Assembly (NCBI GenBank): GCA_946480345.1
Contig: CAMLJR010000129.1
Location: 1-8,188, forward strand
Origin: an uncultured Spongiibacteraceae bacterium
Lineage (GTDB): Bacteria; Pseudomonadota; Gammaproteobacteria; Pseudomonadales; CAMLJR01
DNA length: 8,188 bases
Direction of reading: 5' to 3'
Positions 1 to 8,188 of the stretch are shown here, piece by piece. The number at the start of each line of letters is the position of its first letter. Positions within the stretch are counted from its first letter, which is position 1. Under the pieces are notes generated by a model, which worked only from the letters and a program-made list of their open reading frames with translations, was not told the DNA's origin and ran no database searches. Position numbers and translations under genes: made by a program.

Positions 1-21
1 AAACTGATAATACGCATAACG

Positions 22-40
22 GCCTCGGCGAAGTCGAGGC
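22..40. other. Small GC-rich hairpin near the left edge
   Basis: The arms GCCTCG (22-27) and CGAGGC (35-40) are perfectly complementary around a 7-nt loop. No run of T follows on either strand, so this is not a convincing intrinsic terminator. It may be the end of an upstream transcription unit cut by the window edge, or chance in GC-rich DNA. Confidence 0.3.
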
Positions 41-86
41 GCTATGATACCTGAGCCGCTATCCGAACCGTAAACCTTCAAATCAA

Positions 87-113
87 TTAAACGTTGTAAC
101 CGGAAGCGTTTAA
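87..113. promoter_or_regulatory. Inverted repeat upstream of pyrE, possible operator
   Basis: TTAAACG (87-93) and CGTTTAA (107-113) form a perfect 7-bp inverted repeat separated by 13 bp, with a centre-to-centre distance of 20 bp, about two helical turns. The right arm also lies within the 8-bp palindrome GTTTAAAC (108-115). It lies where a -35 region would fall relative to the TAAAAT at 129-134, a position typical of a repressor or activator site. The AAACGTT core loosely resembles LacI/PurR-type sites, but the match is imperfect. The repeat is seen directly; a regulatory role is inference. Confidence 0.35.
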
Positions 114-128
114 ACCCGAGGGCTGGGG

Positions 129-134
129 TAAAAT
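129..134 (+). promoter_or_regulatory. Possible -10 box for pyrE
   Basis: TAAAAT matches the sigma-70 -10 consensus at 5 of 6 positions and lies 39 bases before the chosen pyrE start. No good -35 hexamer is visible 16-18 bp upstream (the sequence there is GCGTTT or similar), so the promoter would be weak or activator-dependent. A short CCGCGG palindrome followed by five T (136-146) lies just downstream and is too small to call an attenuator. Confidence 0.3.
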
Positions 135-173
135 GCCGCGGTTTTTACGCAGATCGAAGTGGTAACCGTATTC

Positions 174-812
174 ATGCACGCATATCAGCAGCGCTTTATC
201 GAATTGGCGATCGCCCAACAAGCATTGAGTTTCGGCGAATTCACGCTGAAGTCGGGGCGCGTCAGTCCGTATTTTTTTAATGCCGGCCGTTTCTGTTCGG
301 GTGCCGCACTGTGGCAACTTGGGCGCTGTTATGCGGAAACCATCGTCGCGAGCGCGACACCGTTCGATGTTTTATTTGGCCCGGCCTATAAGGGTATCCC
401 TCTCGCTGCGGCGACCGCGTGCGCGCTCGCTGAACAATTCGGGCGCGATGTGCCGTATGCGTACAATCGCAAAGAAGCAAAAGACCATGGCGAAGGCGGC
501 ACGTTGGTCGGCGCGAAACTCACGGGCCGCGTGCTGATCATCGACGATGTGATCACCGCCGGCACTGCCGTGCGCGAGGTTGTCGATATTATTCGCGCGG
601 CTGGTGCCGAGCCAGCCGGTGTCGTCATCGGCCTGAATCGGCAGGAGCGCGGCCGCGGCGAGTTATCGGCGATCCAGGAAGTCGAGCGCGACTACGGCAT
701 TCCGGTGTTCAGCATTATTAGCCTTGAGCATATCGTGCAGTATCTGCACAATCATGGCGCGGCGACCGATGTCGAGCGCGTGCAGAAATATCGCAATGAA
801 TATGGAGTTTGA
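174..812 (+). CDS. pyrE: Orotate phosphoribosyltransferase
   Basis: This cytoplasmic enzyme transfers ribose-5-phosphate from PRPP to orotate, giving OMP, the fifth step of de novo pyrimidine synthesis. The 212-residue product is close to the 213 residues of the E. coli enzyme and aligns from its first residues ([12 protein letters not shown] against MKPYQRQFIEFA). Visible motifs are the substrate region GEFTLKSGR (21-29) and SPYFFNAG (31-38), the flexible catalytic loop [13 protein letters not shown] (97-109), and the PRPP-binding signature [13 protein letters not shown] (120-132). An upstream in-frame GTG at 159 would add five residues (VTVF-type extension). I prefer ATG 174 because of the family alignment, although no strong ribosome-binding site precedes either. 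The gene reads away from an inverted repeat and a weak -10 box, and its stop abuts an alternative start of the next gene, so the two are probably cotranscribed. Confidence 0.96.
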   Translation: MHAYQQRFIELAIAQQALSFGEFTLKSGRVSPYFFNAGRFCSGAALWQLGRCYAETIVASATPFDVLFGPAYKGIPLAAATACALAEQFGRDVPYAYNRKEAKDHGEGGTLVGAKLTGRVLIIDDVITAGTAVREVVDIIRAAGAEPAGVVIGLNRQERGRGELSAIQEVERDYGIPVFSIISLEHIVQYLHNHGAATDVERVQKYRNEYGV

Positions 813-848
813 GTGGCAGTTACGATTGCCTCCATTCGACCGAATAAA

Positions 849-854
849 AAGGTG
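849..854 (+). promoter_or_regulatory. Ribosome-binding site that decides the start of the DUF4124 gene
   Basis: AAGGTG lies six bases before GTG 861. The alternative GTG at 813 has no comparable purine-rich sequence, since it is preceded by the 3' end of pyrE. The start at 861 also gives a compact signal peptide. Confidence 0.5.
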
Positions 855-860
855 AATCTA

Positions 861-1517
861 GTGAAACGCATTGGGTGCGGCGCAAAACGTATCGCGCTGT
901 TGCTGTCGTTAATTGCCGCAGCGTCGTTGTCGACGGTTGCGCAGGCCAAGCAGCTGTACCGCTACATCAATGAAAAAGGTGTGCCGACGCTCAACGATCA
1001 CGTGCCGCCGGAATTTGCCAAAAATGGTTATGAAATTCTTTCGCCCGATGGGCGCGTGCTCGAAACCGTTCCGCGTCAATTGACTGGCATCGAAGGCGAG
1101 CGCAAGCGCAAATCCGAAGCTGAAGCCAAGCGTTTACGCGAATGGGATAAAAATCTGCTGCTGCGGTATAGCAGCGTCGACGATATTAATGCGGCCCGCG
1201 ATCGTGCATTGCGCGAAATCGATGTGCGGTTAAGTATTCTGCGCGGTAACTTGCAGGCGACGAAAGCGCAGGTCGAGCACGAGCAGGAAAAAGCTGCCGA
1301 CACCGAGCGGCGCGGCAGTCAGGTGCCGGAAGCCGTCGTTAGCAATATCGCAAAATTAAAAACGGAAGCGGCAACCATCGAAGATTCGATTGCGGAACGC
1401 TTGAGAGAAAAAGAAGCAACCCGCAGCAATTACCAGAAAGACATCGATCGCTTCAAAACCCTGCAGGATGTGGTCGACTATCGACGCAGCAGCTCAAGTG
1501 GCGCTGCCGATAATTAA
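861..1517 (+). CDS. Exported DUF4124 coiled-coil protein
   Basis: The function is unknown. From GTG 861 the product is 218 residues. A basic N-terminus and hydrophobic stretch (about 11-23) end in AQA (27-29), a typical signal peptidase I site, so export to the periplasm is likely. Residues about 30-65 carry the DUF4124 pattern (LYRYINEKGVPTLNDHVPPE), a small domain common at the N-terminus of secreted gammaproteobacterial proteins. The rest (about 78-210) is highly charged, rich in Arg, Glu, Lys and Ala with heptad-like spacing, and probably forms a long helical coiled coil. It has no catalytic motif that I recognise. An in-frame GTG at 813 directly follows the pyrE stop and would add 16 residues before the signal peptide. 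GTG 852 is also possible. Its position suggests translation coupled to pyrE or at least a shared transcript, but nothing in the protein suggests a pyrimidine role. Confidence 0.8.
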   Translation: MKRIGCGAKRIALLLSLIAAASLSTVAQAKQLYRYINEKGVPTLNDHVPPEFAKNGYEILSPDGRVLETVPRQLTGIEGERKRKSEAEAKRLREWDKNLLLRYSSVDDINAARDRALREIDVRLSILRGNLQATKAQVEHEQEKAADTERRGSQVPEAVVSNIAKLKTEAATIEDSIAERLREKEATRSNYQKDIDRFKTLQDVVDYRRSSSSGAADN

Positions 1518-1530
1518 GCGCTCGGATTAA

Positions 1531-2145
1531 CTAAACGCTCTGGCTGCGCGAAATCGGCACGGCTTTGAAGAAACCTTCCATCATCACCGGCCATTGATCC
1601 TGCCAATATTCAGTGGGTAAGCGTTTAAAGCCGGAGCGCACGAATTGCGAAATACGCCCCTCTACCAACGCCATCAATAAGTTCGCCGCCGTTGAGACAG
1701 TAACCGTGGTGCGCACGCCTTCGCGCATTTCGGCTTCGCGCAATATTTGTTTGATCTGTGTTTCCAGCCGTTCGTAAAACTGGTTGATGCGAGTTCGAAG
1801 CCGTTCGGTTTCGCCAGTCAACGCATCGCCGGTGAGAATGCGGCTGATACCGGGATTGCGCTCCGCAAAAGCCAGCAGCAGTCCGAGTATTTTTTCGCAG
1901 CGCGTCATCACCGCCTGTTCTTCGCGAATGATCAGAGCCACGCGCTCGAAGATCGTTTCTTCGATAAATTCGATTAACCCTTCGAACATCTTGCCCTTGC
2001 TGGGAAAGTGTCGATACAGCGCCGCTTCGGAAACACCGACGGTCTTCGCGAGACCGGCGGTGGTGATGCGCTCGCCCGGGCTGGCCTCAAGCATTTGAGC
2101 CAGCGCTTGCAGAATTTGTTGGCGACGTGGAGAGTTTTTGCTCAT
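1531..2145 (-). CDS. slmA: Nucleoid occlusion factor SlmA (TetR family)
   Basis: SlmA binds specific chromosomal sites and, when DNA-bound, disrupts FtsZ polymers so that the division septum does not form over the nucleoid. The 204-residue product has an N-terminal TetR-type helix-turn-helix (about 28-50; [20 protein letters not shown]), whose recognition helix and following [16 protein letters not shown] segment closely match E. coli SlmA. The family landmarks [16 protein letters not shown] (94-109), [10 protein letters not shown] (119-128) and the late QFVRSGFK (167-174) are all present. It is slightly longer than the 198-residue E. coli protein, with a short C-terminal tail. ATG 2145 gives the conserved N-terminus, though no clear ribosome-binding site precedes it. 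The gene converges on the DUF4124 gene across a 13-bp gap with no obvious terminator. A 143-bp gap separates it from argB upstream, so it may have its own promoter or be the last gene of an algC-argB-slmA unit. Confidence 0.94.
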   Translation of the reverse strand: MSKNSPRRQQILQALAQMLEASPGERITTAGLAKTVGVSEAALYRHFPSKGKMFEGLIEFIEETIFERVALIIREEQAVMTRCEKILGLLLAFAERNPGISRILTGDALTGETERLRTRINQFYERLETQIKQILREAEMREGVRTTVTVSTAANLLMALVEGRISQFVRSGFKRLPTEYWQDQWPVMMEGFFKAVPISRSQSV

Positions 2146-2265
2146 GGCGGCGTTATGGTTGTTGTGGTTGAGTCATATTGCGAAGGCCGCATTCGATGTG
2201 CATCGTTCAGCGGTGTTCGCGCCAATAAAAAGGCCGCGATGCGTCGTGGCGGCGCAGCAATTTAA

Positions 2266-2280
2266 GCAGAATTTTTCTGC
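2266..2280 (-). other. Hairpin just downstream of argB, weak terminator candidate
   Basis: GCAGAA and TTCTGC form a perfect 6-bp stem with a 3-nt loop, starting 9 bases beyond the argB stop. Read on the argB strand it is followed by TTAAATT, an interrupted and short T tract. It could act as a weak terminator or as an RNA 3'-end stabiliser between argB and slmA. The stem is short and only half GC. Confidence 0.3.
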
Positions 2281-2288
2281 CGGGCTCA

Positions 2289-5679
<3,391 letters not shown>

Positions 5680-5794
5680 GGTTCCCGTCATTCCTTAACA
5701 CTGAAGCAATTATTAGAGGTGTCTGCCGGATGCTGGCCGCTATTGAGCTGCGAATATCGGCATCGACACATACATCAGACGAACGACAAACGCA

Positions 5795-7000
5795 TCAAGC
5801 GATCTGCAAATGCATCTGTCGGTCGATCAATACCAGCAGTTCGCGCGCGATCAGCATCTTCGAGCGTTCGCCGATCTGCATTTCGCCATCGCGCCAAAGC
5901 GCAGTGACCGCGTTGTTATCGCTGTTAAAACCGATGCCCGGTTGGGCGACATTATTCGCGACGATCATGTCGAGATTTTTGCGCTCCAGTTTATCGCGCG
6001 CATAGTCGCCGACATTTTGCGTTTCCGCCGCGAAGCCGACGGTAAACGGTTTTGGCCGCAGTTGCGCCACGGCGCTGACGATATCCGGATTGCGCACCAG
6101 CGTTAATGTCATTTCGTCGTTTTGCTTTTTGATTTTGTGGTCGGCGATCGCACTCGGTCGATAATCCGCGACCGCCGCTGCCGCAATAAAAATATCGCAC
6201 GCCGGCGCGTGTTCCAGTGTCGCGTCGTACATTTGCTGCGCGCTTTCCACATCGACGCGCGTGGCATGCTTCGGGGTTTCGAGCGTCACAGGACCGGCGA
6301 TCAGCGTGACCTGCGCGCCGGCATCGATCGCAGCCTGCGCCAGTGCGAAACCCATTTTGCCGGAGCTGTGATTGCTGATGTAGCGCACCGGATCGATCGC
6401 TTCGCGCGTCGGCCCGGCGGTGATCAACACGCGCTTGCCATCGAGTAGGCGCGAAGGAAAAACGTCAGCGGCCAGTTGCGCGAGTTGATCGGGTTCGAGC
6501 ATCCGCCCCGGCCCGACATCGCCGCACGCCTGCTCGCCTTCCGCCGGTCCCCAAATGCGTACATTGCGTTCGCGCAGCAACGCGATATTTGCCTGCGTAC
6601 TCGCATCCCGCCACATGCCCTGATTCATTGCCGGCGCAATCGCGATCGGCGCCGGCGTGGCGAGACACAACGTCGTCAGCAGATCGTCGGCGTGACCATG
6701 CACAAACCGCGCGATGAAATCGGCACTCGCCGGCGCGATCACGACCAGATCGGCCCAGCGCGCCAATTCGATATGCCCCATCGCGGCTTCGGCGGCGGGA
6801 TCGAGCAGGTCGGTATGCACGGGATTACCGGACAATGCTTGCAGGGTCAGCGGCGTAATGAACTGTTGCGCGGCGTTTGTCATCACGACGCGAACCGTCG
6901 CTCCGAGATTCTGTAAACGGCGCGTCAGCTCAGCGGCTTTATACGCGGCGATGCCGCCGGTGATGCCGAGCAGAATATGTCGGTTAGTGAGCGTCGCCAT
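5795..7000 (-). CDS. coaBC: Bifunctional phosphopantothenoylcysteine decarboxylase / phosphopantothenate-cysteine ligase
   Basis: CoaBC couples 4'-phosphopantothenate to cysteine using CTP (CoaB half) and decarboxylates the product with FMN (CoaC half), giving 4'-phosphopantetheine for coenzyme A. The 401-residue product is near the 406 of E. coli. The CoaC half (about 1-185) shows the flavoprotein start [15 protein letters not shown] (11-25), [12 protein letters not shown] (75-86) with the active-site His76, the PAMNQGMW substrate motif (123-130) and [10 protein letters not shown] (158-167) with the active-site Cys159. The CoaB half (about 188-401) shows [20 protein letters not shown] (191-210), ending in Asn210, the AAAVADYRP motif (274-282) and the KIKKQ lysine loop (289-293). 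ATG 7000 fits the family N-terminus; the frame extends to 7051, but those residues have no counterpart. dut, the usual partner gene, is not next to it here. Confidence 0.96.
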   Translation of the reverse strand: MATLTNRHILLGITGGIAAYKAAELTRRLQNLGATVRVVMTNAAQQFITPLTLQALSGNPVHTDLLDPAAEAAMGHIELARWADLVVIAPASADFIARFVHGHADDLLTTLCLATPAPIAIAPAMNQGMWRDASTQANIALLRERNVRIWGPAEGEQACGDVGPGRMLEPDQLAQLAADVFPSRLLDGKRVLITAGPTREAIDPVRYISNHSSGKMGFALAQAAIDAGAQVTLIAGPVTLETPKHATRVDVESAQQMYDATLEHAPACDIFIAAAAVADYRPSAIADHKIKKQNDEMTLTLVRNPDIVSAVAQLRPKPFTVGFAAETQNVGDYARDKLERKNLDMIVANNVAQPGIGFNSDNNAVTALWRDGEMQIGERSKMLIARELLVLIDRQMHLQIA

Positions 7001-7060
7001 CGTGATAGGAAATCCGCTGTCGTGAGTGTTAACGCCGCCACAATGCTGCATTCGAGCGGA

Positions 7061-7092
7061 TTGGCGACGAAAAAAACGTTGTTAAGATAACA
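7061..7092 (+). promoter_or_regulatory. Possible radC promoter with an overlapping inverted repeat
   Basis: TTGGCG (7061-7066) and TAAGAT (7083-7088) each match 4 of 6 bases of the sigma-70 -35 and -10 consensus, with a 16-bp spacer containing an A tract. TGTTA-AGA-TAACA (7080-7092) is a perfect 5-bp inverted repeat covering the -10 box and could be a small operator. It is modest evidence, but the element is correctly placed about 55 bases before radC in the divergent coaBC-radC gap. Confidence 0.35.
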
Positions 7093-7133
7093 TCTTTGCC
7101 GAACGGCAGGGATCGCAGCATAACGACAGACCC

Positions 7134-7140
7134 AGGGAGG
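7134..7140 (+). promoter_or_regulatory. Strong ribosome-binding site of radC
   Basis: AGGGAGG lies four bases before ATG 7145. It fixes the start and gives the conserved RadC N-terminus ([17 protein letters not shown]). Confidence 0.7.
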
Positions 7141-7144
7141 GCGA

Positions 7145-7819
7145 ATGGCAATTACCGATTGGCCGGCGCAGGAACGGCCGCGCGAAAAACTGCTGGCGCG
7201 CGGCGCGACAGCATTATCCGATGCCGAATTACTGGCGATATTTTTACGCACCGGCGTTGCCGGCAAAACCGCCGTCGATCTTGCGCGCGATTTGCTTGAT
7301 CGCTTCGGCGGACTGCGGCCATTACTCGACGCGCCGCATCGCGAATTTTGTTCCGCACATGGACTCGGCGAAGCGAAATTCGCGCAATTGCAGGCCGTGC
7401 TCGAAATGGCGCGCCGCCATTTGCACGAAGCGCTGCGCGAAGGCGATGTGCTCAACAGCCCGCAATTGACCCGCCAATATTTACGCGCGCAGTTACGCAA
7501 TGAAGCGCGTGAAGTGTTCGCGGTGTTGTTTCTCGACAACCGCCATCGCGTGCTCGCCTTCGAACCGCTGTTTTACGGCACGATCGATGGCGCTGCGGTC
7601 TACCCGCGCGAAGTCGTCAAACGCTGCCTGCGCCACAACGCGTCGGCGGTGATCGTCGCGCACAACCACCCATCCGGCGTCGCCGAACCGAGTCAATCCG
7701 ATCACCGCATCACCGACCGCCTGCGCGATGCACTCGCACTCGTCGATATCCGATTGCTCGATCATGTGATTGTCGGCGACAGCGATTGTGTGTCGTTTTC
7801 GGAGCGGGGGTGGTTGTGA
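7145..7819 (+). CDS. radC: RadC-family JAMM domain protein
   Basis: This is a widespread protein once linked to DNA repair; its biochemical role remains unsettled. The 224-residue product has the normal length and architecture. The N-terminal helix-hairpin-helix-like region (about 1-95) begins with ERPREKLL and includes [14 protein letters not shown] (24-37). The C-terminal MPN/JAMM domain (about 102-224) contains the metal-binding pattern HNHPSG...SD (173-178 and 185-186), with ligands His173, His175 and Asp186. It ends in the family-typical SFSERGWL, so the gene is complete at its 3' end. It is divergent from coaBC as in many gammaproteobacteria. The usual downstream genes rpmB and rpmG do not follow, and the composition changes right after the stop codon. 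Confidence 0.95.
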   Translation: MAITDWPAQERPREKLLARGATALSDAELLAIFLRTGVAGKTAVDLARDLLDRFGGLRPLLDAPHREFCSAHGLGEAKFAQLQAVLEMARRHLHEALREGDVLNSPQLTRQYLRAQLRNEAREVFAVLFLDNRHRVLAFEPLFYGTIDGAAVYPREVVKRCLRHNASAVIVAHNHPSGVAEPSQSDHRITDRLRDALALVDIRLLDHVIVGDSDCVSFSERGWL

Positions 7820-7900
7820 GTATTCTTACGTAATCCTCAATTACAGGTGGTGATGTTGATGAAAGCGTTCCGCAAATATCAGGAAGCCAAGCTGCAATAA
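7820..7900 (+). other. Open stretch after radC, possible gene remnant or tiny ORF
   Basis: The radC frame stays open after the radC stop for 26 codons and ends at TAA 7898-7900. The translation (VFLRNPQLQ...KAFRKYQEAKLQ) looks like the helical C-terminus of a real protein. ATG 7853 and ATG 7859 could start only 15- or 13-residue peptides, without a good ribosome-binding site. It may be the 3' tail of a gene lost at a recombination junction, or chance. I do not recognise the family. It ends 47 bases before the Tae4-like gene. Confidence 0.25.
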
Positions 7901-7934
7901 CCGCTATCGACGTTAGGTTTTAAATTCAACCCAC

Positions 7935-7940
7935 GGAGGA
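7935..7940 (+). promoter_or_regulatory. Ribosome-binding site of the Tae4-like gene
   Basis: GGAGGA lies seven bases before ATG 7948, an ideal spacing that fixes the start of the last, truncated gene. No convincing promoter hexamers are seen between 7901 and 7934, only an AT-rich TTTTAAATT. Confidence 0.7.
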
Positions 7941-7947
7941 AGGCAAG

Positions 7948-8188
7948 ATGCCTAGTTTTCAGACGATTTGGAACAATCACCCGAACATTAAAGGAGATAC
8001 ACCAGTCCTTGACCAAAAGGTTTATGCCAATCAATGCGCAATTAACTTGTCGGCTGCACTAATGAGATCGGGGATACCACTTACGGGCTTTCGTGGCACA
8101 TTGTCTTGGCAAAAAGAAAAGCCGAAGTACCCCGTCCGTGCGCAAGAACTGGCTAACTGGCTTAAGACTACGTTTCCTAGATCGGAAG
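7948..8188 (+). CDS. Type VI secretion amidase effector, Tae4 family (N-terminal part)
   Basis: The frame is open from ATG 7948 to the window end, giving 80 residues without a stop. Tae4 enzymes are delivered by type VI secretion into the periplasm of rival bacteria, where they cleave the peptidoglycan peptide stem (gamma-D-Glu to meso-DAP bond). Visible family features are the PSFQTIWNNHPNIKGD start (2-17), NQCAI (28-32) with the predicted catalytic cysteine Cys30, and YPVRAQELANWLKTTF (61-76), which matches the conserved RAxELAxWL segment. Known members are roughly 150-180 residues, so about half is missing, including the catalytic histidine and any Tai4 immunity gene. GC over 7981-8160 is about 48% against roughly 64% in sampled radC lines, and codons such as AGA, ATA and GGA appear, so horizontal acquisition is likely. 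The last three residues may be adapter-derived. Confidence 0.82.
   Translation, partial: MPSFQTIWNNHPNIKGDTPVLDQKVYANQCAINLSAALMRSGIPLTGFRGTLSWQKEKPKYPVRAQELANWLKTTFPRSE

Noticed and set aside
3..47. A 14-codon open tail (TDNTHNGLGEVEAL) at the left edge that could be the end of an upstream gene
   Set aside because: It is too short to assign, matches no C-terminus I recognise among usual pyrE neighbours (rph, crc, xthA), and overlaps a hairpin.
1518..1530. Shared bidirectional terminator between the DUF4124 gene and slmA
   Set aside because: The 13-bp gap holds no stable stem-loop. Only short AGCG/CGCT complementarity reaching into slmA was found.
6984..6992. GTTAGTGAG, identical to half of the SlmA-binding site consensus
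   Set aside because: Only one half is present. The other arm does not match, and the bases lie inside the coaBC coding start.
6925..7539. Open frame on the - strand spanning the coaBC-radC gap (204 codons)
   Set aside because: It overlaps both the conserved coaBC start and the conserved RadC N-terminal half. The translation is Ser/Arg-rich with no domain.
7830..7844. GTAAT-N5-ATTAC hairpin after radC as a terminator
   Set aside because: The stem is AT-rich and only 5 bp, with no following T tract.
7912..7918. GTTAGGT, which fits the GTTRRRY core of an integron attC site ahead of the Tae4-like gene
   Set aside because: No matching RYYYAAC partner or long imperfect hairpin is found upstream between radC and this point, and no integrase is visible.

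Overview
The window reads as housekeeping chromosome from a gammaproteobacterium of moderately high GC, followed at the right-hand end by a short, lower-GC accessory segment. The gene set (pyrE, slmA, argB, algC, coaBC, radC) and the protein sequences fit the broad Pseudomonas/Cellvibrio side of the class. SlmA and the enteric-like order pyrE / slmA / (dut) / coaBC / radC restrict it to Gammaproteobacteria. The genus cannot be named from the sequence alone.

Layout. Bases 1-173 are non-coding upstream DNA with a small hairpin, a 7-bp inverted repeat and a weak promoter-like -10 box before pyrE. pyrE (174-812, +) is followed without a gap by a secreted DUF4124 protein (861-1517, +; an alternative start abuts the pyrE stop). 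These two converge on a minus-strand block: coaBC (7000-5795), algC (5679-3262), argB (3191-2289) and slmA (2145-1531). radC (7145-7819, +) is divergent from coaBC across 144 bp. After the radC stop the base composition and codon choice change. An unidentified open reading stretch (7820-7900) is followed by a gene with a strong ribosome-binding site (7948 to the window end) that encodes the N-terminal half of a Tae4-type type VI secretion amidase effector.

How the genes relate. pyrE makes OMP for pyrimidine synthesis, argB catalyses the second step of arginine synthesis, coaBC makes 4'-phosphopantetheine for CoA, and algC interconverts hexose phosphates for exopolysaccharide and LPS precursors. 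slmA protects the nucleoid from FtsZ assembly, and radC is a JAMM-domain protein of unsettled role. They share a conserved neighbourhood rather than one pathway. dut, which usually sits next to coaBC in this cluster, is absent from the window.

Points worth a second look: the Tae4 effector next to radC, where rpmB-rpmG normally lie; the last ten bases, which equal the start of the common Illumina adapter and suggest a contig end; an algC with a large membrane-anchored N-terminal extension and an unusual Ala-Ala-Ala after the phosphoserine motif; the missing dut; and an operator-like inverted repeat in front of pyrE. I see no tRNA, rRNA, CRISPR array, insertion sequence or convincing integron site. 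No gene-free stretch exceeds 300 bases.
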